Shown here piece by piece: positions 12,260-23,446 of a stretch of 64,000 nucleotides of DNA. Where the stretch lies: assembly GCA_030847615.1 (NCBI GenBank), contig JAUMIR010000001.1:159995001-160059000 (forward strand). Reading direction: 5' to 3'. The notes under the pieces were generated by a model. It was given only the letters and a program-made list of their open reading frames with translations. It did no database searches and was not told the origin of the DNA. Source of the stretch: Gambelia wislizenii (taxonomy: Eukaryota > Chordata > Lepidosauria > Squamata > Crotaphytidae). Both the position numbers and the translations under genes were made by a program. How positions within the stretch are numbered: the stretch's first letter is position 1; each line of letters opens with the position of its first letter.

Positions 12260-12568
12260 GGAGATTATCAGACACTTCCAAAAGCCCAACATGAACACGT
12301 GAGGATGGTGTCACTGTACTGGGAACAGGTCCCAGTTTCACATGACATTATTATCCTTGCATGCTGCCTCTTTGCAGACTCTGTGCTGCAGTGGAGAATA
12401 AGCCATCACTTTTTATTGATTGATGTTTCCACCAATGAAAAGTGATGGCTTGTTCACTGTAGCACAGAGTCTGCACGGAGGCAGCATGAGAGGATGATGA
12501 CATGTGCAAAACCGCGCAGTATGATGACATCATCCTTCTGGGCTTTTTGCCTGCATCTGATGATCTCC
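12260..12568. mobile_element. MITE, GGAGATTATCAGAC ends, hairpin core (subtype B)
   Basis: The ends are GGAGATTATCAGACACTT and 'gcatctgatgatctcc'. The interior is a long hairpin: 'catgctgcctctttgcagac' through 'ttttattgattgatg' pairs with 'gtctgcacggaggcagcatg'. Relatives lie at 57596-57850 and, in half form, at 33729-33890. They share the terminal sequence with the long MITEs but not their interior. Confidence 0.8.
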
Positions 12569-14004
12569 AAAAACTATCTCAGTCCTTTATATCTTGACCT
12601 AAAATAATTAATAATCCTCTCCCTTATGGTTAGAACTGGGTAAGCCTTATTTATCTAGAATTGTCAGGAATAAAATTGGTAAGGTCAGCCTTGCTATTTT
12701 TCCATATGAGGTGAAAAAGTACTGTTTGGTTATTACTGCTTGCTTCCTCCTTTATTGTCAGAATTCCTTAATGGACATATAACAATTTGCCAGCACAAAA
12801 CTAATATCTCATATCCCAGCACAAACACTCCCTGAAGACTAATCCTTCAGCCCTTAAGAGCCCACTTTGCAAAGGTTTATACTTTTCCAAGATCAAAGAA
12901 ACTGGAGTTATTTTAATATTTGACCATTTAGAGTGCACATGGATTGAAAAATGATTTGAAAAAGAGTATGATTCAGACATTAAAAATACATGCACCCAGA
13001 GTAACCACATCTTGGACTGATTGGGGGGGGGGAAGGGAGGAAAAATCTGGCATGTGCTTGCATTTTAACTTTATGTCACACATTTAAACCACATTTCATT
13101 GAATTAGGTAATGATCATGTGAATTTTTGGCTGTTCCAGCTTGCTGATTTCATGTATTCCCAGACAAGGAGACAGACCAGCAGAACATGCACTCTCCAAA
13201 GTGAAGCATCTTGTAGTCAGGTTTTTAGAAACTGGCCTAGCCAACAAAACAACAACAAAAACAAAGCATGGCAAGTCCATCAGTTTGAAACACAGCTGCC
13301 GTAACCTGTCAATCCTAAGAGGAGTTGAGTTCTGACAGGAAGAGCCAAATGGCACTGGGTTCAAGAGATATAAATCTCTCCTATCTTTTCCAGATGACTT
13401 TGAAAATATTAGGGTGGAGCAGCTTTATCCATTATAGTCTGCCTACTAATTTGGGAACAGGGCTGTAAATATTAGTTGCACACTTCAGGAGGGAGAATTG
13501 TACTCCTAACATGCTGTGCTGACATTATGCCTCCAAGCAGTGTATCACTGGGGGTTCAAACCAATTTTTCTCCAGTTATAAAAACAAAATAGGCTGAGAG
13601 AGAATACAACACTCTTGCCGAGTACAACACACTTGCCAAAGTACAACAAAGTTGCCAAAGTGTCAGAATGTTCATCTGGGGGCCTCTGCTCCTCACCTTA
13701 CATTTCTGTCATGGGAGTTACTCCAGACATGAAGGCAGGGGACCTATGACCTTCTGTGTTTCAGAGCTAAAAAGATGCTGTGCCTGATGGTCTGATCCCT
13801 ATTGGTCTGTTCCAACTAGAATAGATTCATTGACTCAGTTGTTGAATGATGAGTCATCACATCACTAAATCGCATTGATTCAATGTATCTACTTTAGTTG
13901 GGATTAGCAACACAATGCAGACCAATACATTCCAAATTTAGCATATAGATAGCACTTTCTTTCTTTCTAAAGATGGAAAGAATATTTGAAAATTCTTGTT
14001 TTCA
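12569..14004. other. Unassigned DNA
   Basis: No element borders or coding exon recognised. There is a G-run at 13023-13032 and a short repeated 'acaacacactcttgcc'-like motif at about 13604-13660. Confidence 0.4.
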
Positions 14005-14155
14005 GCTTGTGGGGGGCAATTAGCTAGCACACATTGGAAACTGTTTAATGCAGTGTAGATGTGTAAATAGCTATTGCTTAAAACAATTTGTAAGCCGCTC
14101 TGATAGCCTTGTGGCTGAAGAGTGGGGTATAAATAAATAAATAAATATAAAATAT
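14005..14155 (+). mobile_element. tRNA-SINE 3' half
   Basis: The block from 'cttgtggggggcaattagctagc' through 'aaacaatttgtaagccgctc' to a (AAAT)n tail matches, nearly base for base, the 3' part of the full SINE at 59860-60130. The tRNA head is missing, so this is a 5'-truncated copy. Confidence 0.85.
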
Positions 14156-14241
14156 TCAAAGAATCATCAAAAAACAGGTTTTTGGTGTGGTTTTTTTAGT
14201 GTTGAGAAACCCTGATGAGAAGGGTCCTGGACTATCAAGAA

Positions 14242-14529
14242 TCTTCACAGTTTGGAACTTACACTATGCAAAACTTGCACATGCTTGCCCTGCACAGAAA
14301 ATGTAATTGGGGACTTACTCTGCACAAAATTCTCATACGGGTGAATTGCATAGCAGGCAGTATTCTCTGCATAAGAATCTACATTTTCCACACAGGAAAC
14401 AGGCTGAAAGTAACAATTACTTTCAACCACAGGAAATGTAGTTTCCTGTGCAGAAAATGTTGTTTTCTGCATAAAACAACTGTGTGTGAATTTTGTGCAG
14501 AATAAGTTCTGAATTGTGAATAGGCTTCA
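14242..14529. mobile_element. Degenerate palindromic element
   Basis: Blocks such as 'ggaacttacactatgcaaaa', 'ctgcacaaaattctcat', 'tctgcataagaa', 'ttctgcataaaac', 'gaattttgtgcagaataag' and 'attgtgaatagg' form an imperfect inverted repeat across about 290 bp. It probably is a MITE, but no flanking duplication or second copy is visible in the window. Confidence 0.45.
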
Positions 14530-15531
14530 AAAAATATGGTTTTATGCTTTGGAGTTGGCCCAATGAAGGTATCGCTGCTTGTAGATTTTGTATTTTGTTA
14601 TGGTTTTCAAAGGATTATGCAGCAGGAAGAAATTTACTAAAATTACTTGTTACTTTCTTTGAGAAGAAACTTAGTGAAGAATTACATCCATATTTCTTTC
14701 TCTCAGGCAGCATATGGACAGTTGTTTTGTCATTGTTGATTATAGTGCAGCGGGGAGGAAAATGTGATTTTGGAGCTGCATGTAACCTCTTATGGCATTT
14801 TTAAAGCTCCCAATTGCCAAGACTCCTTTGAACTTCCTCTCCTGGAAGCCTCCAGTTGTAGCACTTTGCCTTTTAAATAGGTTGAAAGATCCCCCCCCCA
14901 CTGTTCAATGTAAAGAAAAATCCATTTTAAAAAAACAATAGGAAACTTCTGGAGTTATTTATTTATTTATTTAGGCAGCCTTCAGAACCCTTGAAAGATT
15001 CTGGGGCAGAAAACTGAGCTCTGGACCCACCAACGTCGCCCACTCCTATTATAGCGTTTATAAGGAGTTCAGTACTGTTAGCCTATTGCAGTGTTTAAAG
15101 GGCAGCCCTTTATGCTGTTTGCTTCACAGCATGGGAAAGAACCACAAATTTAGAAGGAACAGAGATCCTAAGTCAAAAGTGATCACTTCCTGAAGTCAGA
15201 AGTCTCCACTGGATTTTTTGGAACCTGCCACTGCCATGAGGTTCCTGCTGAAACGGCAACAACTGCAGCATCACTCTATGGCTCAAGAAGATGCCCTGGC
15301 ACTTTCCTATACTTTAAATGGTGGAGGAAGCTGCCATGACACTATTGTGTACCATAAAGCCCTGACAGTCTGAAGAGAAGCAAGAAGAACACCATGTTTT
15401 GTGATAATGCTGTTTTGTGGGCACACAGTTGGTGGCTATACCATATTTTTTTTCTTGCACAAAGGAATACATTTCAGACTTTCCAGGGATGTAGCCATAT
15501 TTGTCTGTAGCAGCAGGATGGGAGTTCTTGA
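14530..15531. other. Unassigned DNA before the CR1 copy
   Basis: No gene recognised. It contains a C-run at 14891-14899 and an ATTT run at about 14956-14972. The 5' border of the CR1 that follows could lie somewhat upstream of 15532. Confidence 0.35.
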
Positions 15532-17375
15532 AGAAGGAGTCCAAAAAGTACAATTACAAACAATCCCATGGAAGAAGAAAAATGTGAAACATCTCAAAAA
15601 GACAATGTGGCTGCACAGCAAACTCAGGAGGAAGTAAAAAAAAAGGTGTATGTATATAGACTGGAAGGAAGGATAAGTCACCAAGGAAGGGCACAGATGT
15701 GTAGCCCAAGCTTGCAGGAATAGTATAAGAAAAGCTAAAGCTCAGAATAAAGTGCGACTGGCTAGGTAAGCAAGGAGCTACAAAAAGGATTTTTTTTCAG
15801 ATACATTTGAGGAAAGAGGATGATCAAGGAGGCAGTGGGGCCACTGTTCAAAAAGGATGGAAAAATGCTAACAAATCCGTGTGAAAAGGCAGAAGTACTG
15901 AATACCTATTTTGCTTCAGTTCCGCCCCCCCCTCCCCCCAAAAAAAAGAGAACTGTGTGCTTCCATGCAGCAGCAGAGACTTTGGACTTTATCAGACGAA
16001 CCTCCAAAAACATTTCTGTCCCACCATATTTTCAAACATAATTGTTCCTGCACACAATAATCCTTTTTATCATATGTTCCTGTAATAGTGACAAAAAGCA
16101 GCCCCAGCATTACCAGAGCATGAATGCTAGCACTGTTTACTTCTGTGTTCGTGATCCTGGTGGTTCTCGAGAGAAGATGCAAGCACAGTTAAAATTAAAA
16201 AAACAGAAAAATTGAAACACAAAATGTATACACAAGCACAGAAACACACTTACAAATTTCCAAGTAAACTGGGGAGGTTCAAAAAAAGAGTGTCCCATAC
16301 CTAGCTTTCACGTTCTCACCCAGAAGTGTTCTGGTGGGACCGCCCAGTGATGCTGTATTCATGAGAGAAAAATGGTGCACGGTTTCAATTGCTGGCAATA
16401 CCAGTACAAAAACACCATGGCAGATCTATTGATGGCTTGGCCCATCTATAAAAAAGAATGCCTTATTAACAGCAGCAGAATGCTAAAGGACAATGTCATG
16501 TACTATGGGCGCCCTTTTGCATTCATTAGGTGTAGTTATGATGCCATATGATGCCATCCTGAAGGAACTTGCTGATATACTCTCTGAACCATTTGCCATA
16601 ATCATTTTTGAGGAATCTTGGAGAACACGTGATGTTCTAAGGACCAGAGAAGGGCAAACATTGTATCTCCCTTAAAAAAAAAAAAAAGGGGGGGGGGGGA
16701 GAAGATCCAGGACACTACAAGACCAGTCAGCTTATCCTCAATACCAGGAAAAATATTAGAATGGATTATACAGGAGTCTGTCTGCAAGTACTTTGATGAC
16801 AATGCAGTGCTTAGTAGGAGCCAGCATGCGTTTGTGAAGAACAAATCCTGACAAACTAATCATATCTTTTTTTGACCAGGTCACTAGTTTAGTAGATGGT
16901 GGAAACTCTGTGGATGTCATTTATCTGGATTTTAGCAATGCATTTGATAAGGTCCTCCATAATATTTTGGTTAGCAAATGGACCAAATATGGTATGGATA
17001 GAAACACCATCCATAATTGGTTGGGAAACTGTGCTCAAAGTGTTGTCATCAGTGGATGTGCTTCAAATTGGAAGGAGGTCTCAAGTGAAGTGCTTCAGGT
17101 TTTTATCCTGGGATTGACACTCTTCAACATTTTTTTGTCAATGATTTAGATGACAGAGTGGAGGTAACCCTTACCAAATTTTCAGCTGATACAAAACTGA
17201 GAGGGGTAGCTAATACATTGAAAGATAGGGACAGAATTCAAAAGGACCTTGATAAATTAGAGCTGGGCTGAAATTAATAAAATGAAATTCAACAAAGGTA
17301 AATGCAAAATTCCAGATTTAGGCCATAAAAACCAAACACACAGGTACAGGATGGGGATACTTGGCTCAACACTAC
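15532..17375 (+). pseudogene. CR1 LINE ORF2 remnant, upstream half
   Basis: Translation in broken frames gives the CR1 ORF2 order: a region with 'QTIPWKKKNVKHLKK', then 'SYKKDFFSD', 'GKMLTNPCEKAEVLNTYFASV', and after a MITE interruption 'LKELADILSEPFAII', 'QHAFVKN' and the RT palm 'VIYLDFSNAFDKV'. The catalytic FADD region is degraded ('FSADTKL'). The CR1 RT copies cDNA at the target, but this copy has many stops and frameshifts, an A/G homopolymer at 16675-16699 replacing sequence, and no N-terminal endonuclease. The 3' half resumes at 22179 after a Tigger-like insertion. Confidence 0.85.
15984..16548. mobile_element. Long MITE, GGACTTTATCAGACG end, inside CR1
   Basis: The left end GGACTTTATCAGACG matches the copies at 37530 and 38240. 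The interior follows the same layout: carbon-copy blocks 'cttacaaatttccaagtaaac', 'gtcccatacctagctttcacg', 'cagatctattgatggcttgg', 'gcgcccttttgcattc'. It splits the CR1 reading frame between the 'NTYFASV' and 'LKELADIL' regions. The right terminal 15-20 bases are missing, so the right border is approximate. Confidence 0.75.
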
Positions 17376-17579
17376 TACAGTAGCACCCCCGTATCCACAG
17401 GGGATTGGTTCTGGGGGTCCCCGTGGATACTGACAACCACAGATAGTAGCAAATGCCCTGTGATGGGGGTTAGGAAGTTATGGAAGAGGAGAAGGGAGGC
17501 AGGAAGGCAGAAAGGCAGGAAGAGGAAGAGGAAGGCAGCAAGAGAGCAAAATAGCCCAGTGGGTTCCTGCCACAAAGAG

Positions 17580-17764
17580 ATGATGATGATGATGATAATA
17601 ATAATAATAACAACAATAATATTTATTTATTTCTATCCCGCCCCTCTGCAATGCAATCGGGGCGGCTTACATCATAAAAATCCCATAATTACATTAATAC
17701 CCTAACCCCCCTTAAAATGATATTAAATTAAACAGATTAAAAACGTACAATAATTAAAAAGATA
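17580..17764 (-). mobile_element. LINE/SINE 3' tail, minus strand, with (ATT)n
   Basis: On the minus strand the sequence ends 'gtaagccgccccgattgc', 'gaggggcgggata', then 'aaataaatatt' and an ATT/ATC microsatellite. This is the common reptilian LINE-type tail also seen at 25380-25520. The source family is not assigned. Confidence 0.55.
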
Positions 17765-18215
17765 AAAAGAAATGAAAGAGAGGACCATGGAGCCAGAACC
17801 AGAGCTGGGCTGGGCGGCACTGGTGCTGCTTTTCACTGCCTTGCCACCTTACTCATCATCATCTCGGCCTGGTTTCCTCCAGTTCGCCCATGGCTTGTGG
17901 TGCAGCCGGGCAGGGGATGCACTGCCTCCATTGAACCAAGTGGGGTCTGGCCTGGCCAGGCTCTGGGTGTCCTTTCTCCAGCACATGGGCTCAGCCCACT
18001 GGGGCTCCCAGTCTGGAGGCAGGCCTGGGGGTGTTGGGGTGAGGTGTCTGGGCCCAGTGCCTTCCTGGCCTCACTCAAACCCTCAACCAGCAGGCCCGGT
18101 GCCACAGGGTAAGGCAGACAGGAGGGGATGGGGACCGGGCTGGAGGAGGGGGCAGGTGAGTTCTCTGCTCCTCCTCTCCCTTCCCTGTTCACCCCTGCCA
18201 CTTTCACTGCCCTCA
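17765..18215. other. GC-rich interior of the Tigger-like element
   Basis: About 450 bp are far richer in G and C than the surroundings. The plus-strand frame of 151 codons (17772-18227) runs through it, but its composition (Pro, Gly, Ser, Leu) follows base content and it shows no domain. The end of this block (18150-18200, 'ctcctctcccttccctgttc') recurs after the LINE insertion at about 22080-22110, so a short direct repeat is present. Confidence 0.5.
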
Positions 18216-19432
18216 CAGTGGTGTTAGTAATTTACCAGAATGGCCACCAGTCACTGAAGCTGAGGTGTCTAAATTAATCTCACTGTTAAAGCCAGAAAAA
18301 GCTCCAGGGAGTGACAACATACCTCCAGAACTCCTTAAAAGAAACTCAGCCTTGTGGACTCCTGTTTTAGCCCAGCTTTTCTCTTGGATTGATCATTCAG
18401 CAATTTTTCTTGCAGACTGGGGGCTGTCAATTATTATTCCAATTTATAAAAAAAGTAACCATTCAGACCTGGCAAATTACAGATCAATTAGTTTGCTAAG
18501 TGTAACCAGCAAATTGTAAGCAAGCCACCTGCACTCAAAACTGCTAGACTGGTTAGACTAGGAGAATGTATTGGATGAGGAACAAGCTGGTTTTAGACAA
18601 GGATACTCGACAAAAGATCAGGGGCTTATTCTCCATCAGTTGTTGAAAAAATATGCATCTCCACCTGGGCTGTGTGTGTCTCTCTATGCAGCCTTTATTG
18701 ATTTCAAGCCAGCCTTTGATTTAATCCCCAGGGAAAGGTTATGGAAGAAATTACAAGACACCACCATCGATAAAAGGCTGATCACTCTTATGTGTGGCCT
18801 ATACGAAAATACCCATCTCCGGGTAAGATGCAACCACTTAGGGCACCTTTCAAATCTAGTCCCTACCTTCAGGGGAGTCAAGCAGGGTTGCATCTTAGCA
18901 CCTACACTATTTAACTTTTATATTAACTCACTGATTAAAAGCTTAGCAGGTACTAGTTTTCATCCCCCTAAATTGGATAAGCGGCCCTTATCAGTCCTCC
19001 TATATGCAGATGATGCTGTGCTCTTATCATTTTCAGCAGCTGGTCTAAAGAGACTCCTGAAAGAACTTGCCAATTGTTGTAATAATGAATTTTTAACTAT
19101 AAATCATGATAAAACAAAGGTGATGGTATTCACCAGGAAGACCACCCACAAATGGCAAATAAATGGAACTCCTATTGAACACATCACAAATTACAAGTAC
19201 CTTGGGGTAGTTTTTCAGTCTTCTGGGACATGGAAAATCCAGAAGGAAAGAGCAGTAGAGAAAGCCCAGAGGACAACGTTAGCTCTGCTGAGATTTTTCT
19301 ATTCACAAGGGGGGAAGCACATCCCTTCTGTCACCTAAGTGTTTACAGCCAAGGTGTTATCACAAATACTCTATGGGTCACAATTGTGTACCTATAAAAA
19401 CTTTGAATCATTTGAAACAGTACAAATGAAAT

Positions 19433-20942
19433 GAAGTTGAAGGCTTTCACGGCTGCATCCATAGATTTTCTTTGGGTTTTTTTCCGGGCTGTGAGACCGT
19501 GTTCTGGAATAGTTTCTTTCTGACATTTCACCTGCATCTGTGAATGGCATCTTCAGATAATGTTTCGGTAGGAGTGTGTGTGGAGTTTATATGCTATGAA
19601 CCCCTGTTGGGAAGTATATGTGAATTTGTGTAACTGAATGGTTAGTTTCTGGGTATAGAAATGCAAGGCTCGTTAGTGTCTGTTTGGCTAATGGTTGGTT
19701 GATGGGCCATTATCTGCTGGCAATCCCCCTGTCCCTGGGTGGAATTCTTTTGTAAGTTTGAGTTTTGATTCTATTGTTTTTCAAAACTGGGAGCCAGATT
19801 TTGTTTACTTTTAAGGTTTCTTCTTTCCTGCTGAAGTTGTCCAGCTGTTTGTGGATTTTAATAGCTTCTCTGTGCTTTCTGACATGATAGTTGTTGGCTT
19901 TCTGTGTTTTTAAATAGCATTTTGTGTCCAGGTTGGTTTATAACATGTTCTGCTACTGCTGATTTTTCTGGCTGGCTGGCCCACTCTTCAGTGACTCTCA
20001 TGTTCCTTGATTCGAGTTTGCACACTGCGTTTAGTGGTCCCTATGTAAACTTGTCCACAGCTGCATGGTATGTGGTAAATTCCTGCAGCTGTGAGAGGGT
20101 CTCTTTTGTCCTTCTCTGAGCATAGCATTTCTTGGACTTTCTTGGTTGGTCTGTAGATTGTTTGGAGGCTGTGTTTCCTCATCAGTTTCCCTATTCTGTC
20201 TGTGACTCCTTTGATGTATGGTAAAAATACCTTCCCTTTGGGTGGCTGTTTTTCTTCTTCATTCCTGTGTTTTTTTCTGGGTCTGGCTGCTCTTGTGATG
20301 TCTGATCTGGAGTAACCATTAGCCTGTAGGGCCCAGTTTAGGTGCCTCAGTTTGTCCTCCAGGTAGTGGTGTTCACAGATCCTTTTTGCGTGGTCTACCA
20401 ATGTTTTTATTGTGCTTCTTTTTATCCTGTATGATGACTGGAGTTCTTGTGTAGGTATCTGTCCATGTGTGTGGGTTTTCTGTATACCTTGTGGCCTAAC
20501 TGTTTGTTTGGTTTGCGGATGACTAGGACATCCAAGAATGGCAGTGTTCCTTCCTCCCCCCCCCCCATTGTGAATTGGATATTTGGGTGGATGCTGTTCA
20601 GGTGATTCAGGAATGAGACCAAATCTTCTTCTCCGTTGGTTCCAAATAGTGAAAGTGTCATCCACACATTGGAACCATGTTGTGGGCTTTTTTGGTGCTG
20701 TTTCCAGGGCTTGCTTTTCAAGATGTTCCATGTAAAAGTTTGCTATCACTGGGCTCAGGGGACTGCCATGGCTACCCCATCTATCTGTACATACAAGTTG
20801 TTATCCCACTGGAAGTAGCTTGTGGTGAGGCAGTGTTTGAACAAGGCTGTGACGTCCTCAGGAAATATTTGTTGTATGAGTGCCATGGTGTCCATTATGG
20901 GGACTTTGGTGAACAAGAAGACAACATCAAATATAATGTTGC
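19433..20942 (-). mobile_element. Penelope-like element, 5'-truncated
   Basis: It is inserted in the LINE ORF and flanked by acaaatgaaat (19422-19432) and acaaacgaaat (20943-20953), an 11-bp duplication with one change. The 3' end ('gaaggctttcacggctgcatccatag', plus-strand reading) matches the fragments at 1-78 and 9234-9482. The coding region reads right to left. The 5' end is truncated within the reverse transcriptase. Confidence 0.85.
19895..20942 (-). pseudogene. Penelope-like RT plus GIY-YIG endonuclease remnant
   Basis: On the minus strand the order is: 'FTKVPIMDTMALIQQIFP' and 'QIDGVAMAVP', then after a frame shift 'SPVIANFYMEHLEKQALE', the RT active-site region 'WFQCVDDTFTIW' (family form YVDD; Tyr is replaced by Cys), a linker, and the GIY-YIG endonuclease 'GIYHIPCSCGQVYIGTTKR' with 'RIKEHE'. 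A TGA just after 'EHESH' (about 19985) ends the 253-codon frame, but the rest of the nuclease ('KSAVAEHVINQPGHKM') continues beyond it. In canonical PLEs the nuclease nicks the target and the RT primes from it. This copy is inactive: N-terminus missing, a stop, a frameshift and an active-site change. Confidence 0.85.
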
Positions 20943-22178
20943 ACAAACGAAATTTCTCAGAAGCATATTTGCTTCTCCTTGTTATGTCTCTAATATAGAG
21001 TTGCGCCTTGAGGCAGGCTTGATCCCCATTGACACTCTTGCCTGGATCCTAAGGATCAATTACTGTCTAAAACTTATTTTCTGCCTTCTTGGGCTGGCTC
21101 CTTTAACATTAGGAGATGGATTTCAATCCACATGGAAACAAGAGTTACATAAGAGGCTTTTAACATATGGGTTTACTCCGAATGTTCTGATAAGCCTTGG
21201 GTTTAGTGATGCCAAAATTGCCATCAAACAGTGTATAAGGGACATAGAGCTACAAAATCATCTGAGCCTAACCATTAAATACCCTACCTTAGAAATTGCT
21301 GCAAAACCCTTTACTCACCCTAATTATCTTACTAACTTAACAATTCCCAAGTATAGGAAGATCTTTACACTGGCATGGCTTGATGCTCTTCCATCTGCTG
21401 TATTTGAAACAAGATATAAGAAATCCCCATATCATGAACACATATGCCCTTGTGATAATGGGGCAATAGAATCTCTCAAGCACGTACTTTTATACTGTCC
21501 TTTTTACCAAGGGATGTGTCTTGCATTAATTACATCGATTATACAGAGTATTCCTGGTTGATCAGAATAATTTTATAGTGCTTACCTCCTTGCAGACCAG
21601 GAAACACACATTACAAATAAAGTTGCTAGATTCCTTGCATCTGCCATTATGATCCGCAGACAGATGACAACAAGTAGTAGCATAAGACAGCACAGACCCA
21701 ATCGGCCGAGGGAGCCAAAACGAAGTAGGGCTAATATATGGATTTAGATAATGTACTAGCCTATATGTGGAATTACTTTGACTAGTATTAGCATTATTAT
21801 CATTACAATTAAATTTTAATATTTTAATATTTTAATATTTTAAATGCTAAAGTATCTTAAACATTCCAGTTTTTAAATGCTGAAGTATCTTAAATATTCA
21901 AGTTTTTAAATGCTGTATCTGCTGTACTTCATAGTGATTTATAGTGTTTTTATCTGTACACATATTTCATGTATCTAATGGTAAAACTTGTTGTTTTTGA
22001 TTATTCTGGTCAGTGACCATAATAAAGGTTGATTGATTGACTGCCCTCATAGGGATGGGAGAAGGGTGGCAAGTTATCTCCTGCTCCTCTCCCTTTCCTG
22101 TTCACCCTTTGCCCATCACCAACCATGGATAACTGAATCAGTGGATGGTGAATCAGCAGATACGGGGGTCCTACTGTA

Positions 22179-22845
22179 CATGTGAATATGACCCTGGAGT
22201 TATTGTTGATCATAAGTTGAACATGAGCCATCAATATGATACTGAAGATAGAAGATGGACACTATCTTAGCCTGCATTAATAGAAATGTGGTTTCCAAGT
22301 CAAGGGAAGTAATAGTCCCACTATATTCTGCACTGGTCAGGCCTCATTTGAAATACTACATTCAGTTCTATGTGCCTCATTTTAAGGATACAGACAAGTT
22401 GGAGCAGGTTCAGAGAAAGGCAATGAGGATGATAAGAAATATGAAGAACAAAACATATGAGGGAAAGTTGAAAGAGCTTGATGAAGAGAAGACTAAGGGG
22501 TACATGGCCGCACTCTTTAAATACCCCAAGGGCTGTCAGAGAGAGGAGGGAGCTGGCCTGTTCTCTGCTGCCCAGAACATAGGACCAGGTCAAATGGTTT
22601 GAAGTAACAGGAAAGTAGATTTCAATTGAATATTAGAAGGAACTTATGAGTGTTTTGGTAAGAGTGGTTTTGCAATGGAACCAATTGCCCAGGGAGCTGA
22701 TGGGGTCACCTTCTCTGGACAACTTCAAATAGAGGTTGGACAGCTATCTGCTGGAGATGCTTTAGATGGAGATCCTGCATTGAACAGAAGATTGGACTCA
22801 ATTACCCATGATGCCCCTTCTAAGTCTATGACTCTATGACTCTAT
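22179..22845 (+). pseudogene. CR1 LINE remnant, 3' half
   Basis: This continues the CR1 of 15532-17375. The translation 'ILACINRNVVSKSREVIVPL', 'YSALVRPHLKYYIQF' and 'DKLEQVQRKAMRMI' is the conserved C-terminal CR1 ORF2 region. The copy ends in the short repeat 'atgactctatgactctatg', the CR1-type 3' tail. Stops and frameshifts are frequent. Confidence 0.9.
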
Positions 22846-23446
22846 GTTTGAGTTGCTTGGTTGCCCCAACTCTTTGTTTCCCTGTTTGTTCAAAAAATGC
22901 TGTCCTGCTCCTACCAGGCGAAAGTGGCAAGGAGGTGGAGGGGGCAGCAAGAAGGAGCAGTATAGGTAAGGTCACAAGGAGAAACACTATTGATGCACAG
23001 GTGAACAGGAGGTAGAGGACTCAGCAAGGAAGACAGCAGCTCCCCACACCTCAGTTTATGACTGATCATGAGATGGAGGCAGAGAAGACTGGGAAGAGGG
23101 TGTGTTGAGGTAGCAATAGTGGGACCCTCTCAGTGACGTGAACAGTGGCATTCATCATTTCCTGGCATTGTGCTATCTGAAGCAGTTGCCTCACCCTGCC
23201 AGAAGATATGAAGACCCCTGCTCATGCAGTTGCCCTCACTTTATTCTGCATTTCTTCCTGCTGATCAGTGAACAATGTGTCATTTGTGGTGCTGCCATGC
23301 GGTGTTTTCATAGCTATGTAAGTTTTTGCCATCTATTAAAAAAAGATGACAAAAAACTAAAATGAGACCACTGGAAACATGTGTGTGTGTGACAAAATAG
23401 CAATATCATCATCAACAGCAATCTGTAATACACCAGCAATATACAG
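22846..23446. other. Unassigned DNA
   Basis: No gene or clear repeat recognised. The purine-rich 22915-23060 has no coding motif. Confidence 0.4.

Larger units (their letters stand above)
18226..21561 (+). pseudogene. Reverse transcriptase ORF of the Vingi/I-like LINE
   Basis: Non-LTR RT motifs occur in order: 'KAPGSDNIPPELLK' (about 18298), 'NYRSISLLSV' (18476), 'EEQAGFRQGYST' (18577), 'AFIDFKPAFDLIPRERLW' (18691), 'RGVKQGCILAPTLFNFYIN' (18870), catalytic 'LLYADDAVLLS' (about 18996) and 'LTINHDKTKVM' (19094). After the PLE insertion the same protein resumes at about 20954 and ends with a CCHC-like 'CPCDNGAIESLKHVLLYC'. Stops at about 18518 and 19336 break it. No endonuclease domain remains. 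The long intact stretch with YADD preserved suggests moderate age. Confidence 0.85.
18216..22039 (+). mobile_element. Vingi/I-like LINE, 5'-truncated, with target duplication
   Basis: The insertion is bounded by the direct repeat actgccctca at 18206-18215 and 22040-22049, extendable to 13 bp with one mismatch. The 3' end is 'gaccataataaaggttgattgattga', a short TTGA repeat in place of poly(A). The coding part starts inside the reverse transcriptase domain, so it is 5'-truncated. A PLE splits it at 19433-20942. Assignment to Vingi (an I-superfamily clade known from squamates) is from memory of motif style; I or R1 relatives are alternatives. Confidence 0.8.
17378..22176. mobile_element. Tigger/pogo-like DNA element with nested insertions
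   Basis: The left end CAGTAGCACCCCCGTATCC and the right end 'gatacgggggtcctactg' are inverted repeats, each flanked by TA (17376-17377 and 22177-22178), the duplication typical of Tc1/mariner-pogo elements. The element splits a CR1. Its own interior is a GC-rich stretch (17765-18215 and 22050-22130) with no transposase; the rest is a LINE tail (about 17590-17765) and the LINE/PLE insertions described separately. It is a non-autonomous element swollen by later insertions. Confidence 0.8.

Noticed and set aside
16675..16699. A-run followed by G-run as a retroelement tail
   Set aside because: It sits inside the CR1 frame between matching CR1 segments with no duplication; more likely a homopolymer expansion or a sequencing problem.
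17772..18227. 151-codon open frame in the GC-rich block
   Set aside because: Its length follows from high GC and few stops. Overlapping antisense frames are equally open, the residues are Pro/Gly/Ser/Leu-rich without a domain, and it lies inside a DNA transposon and runs across the LINE junction.
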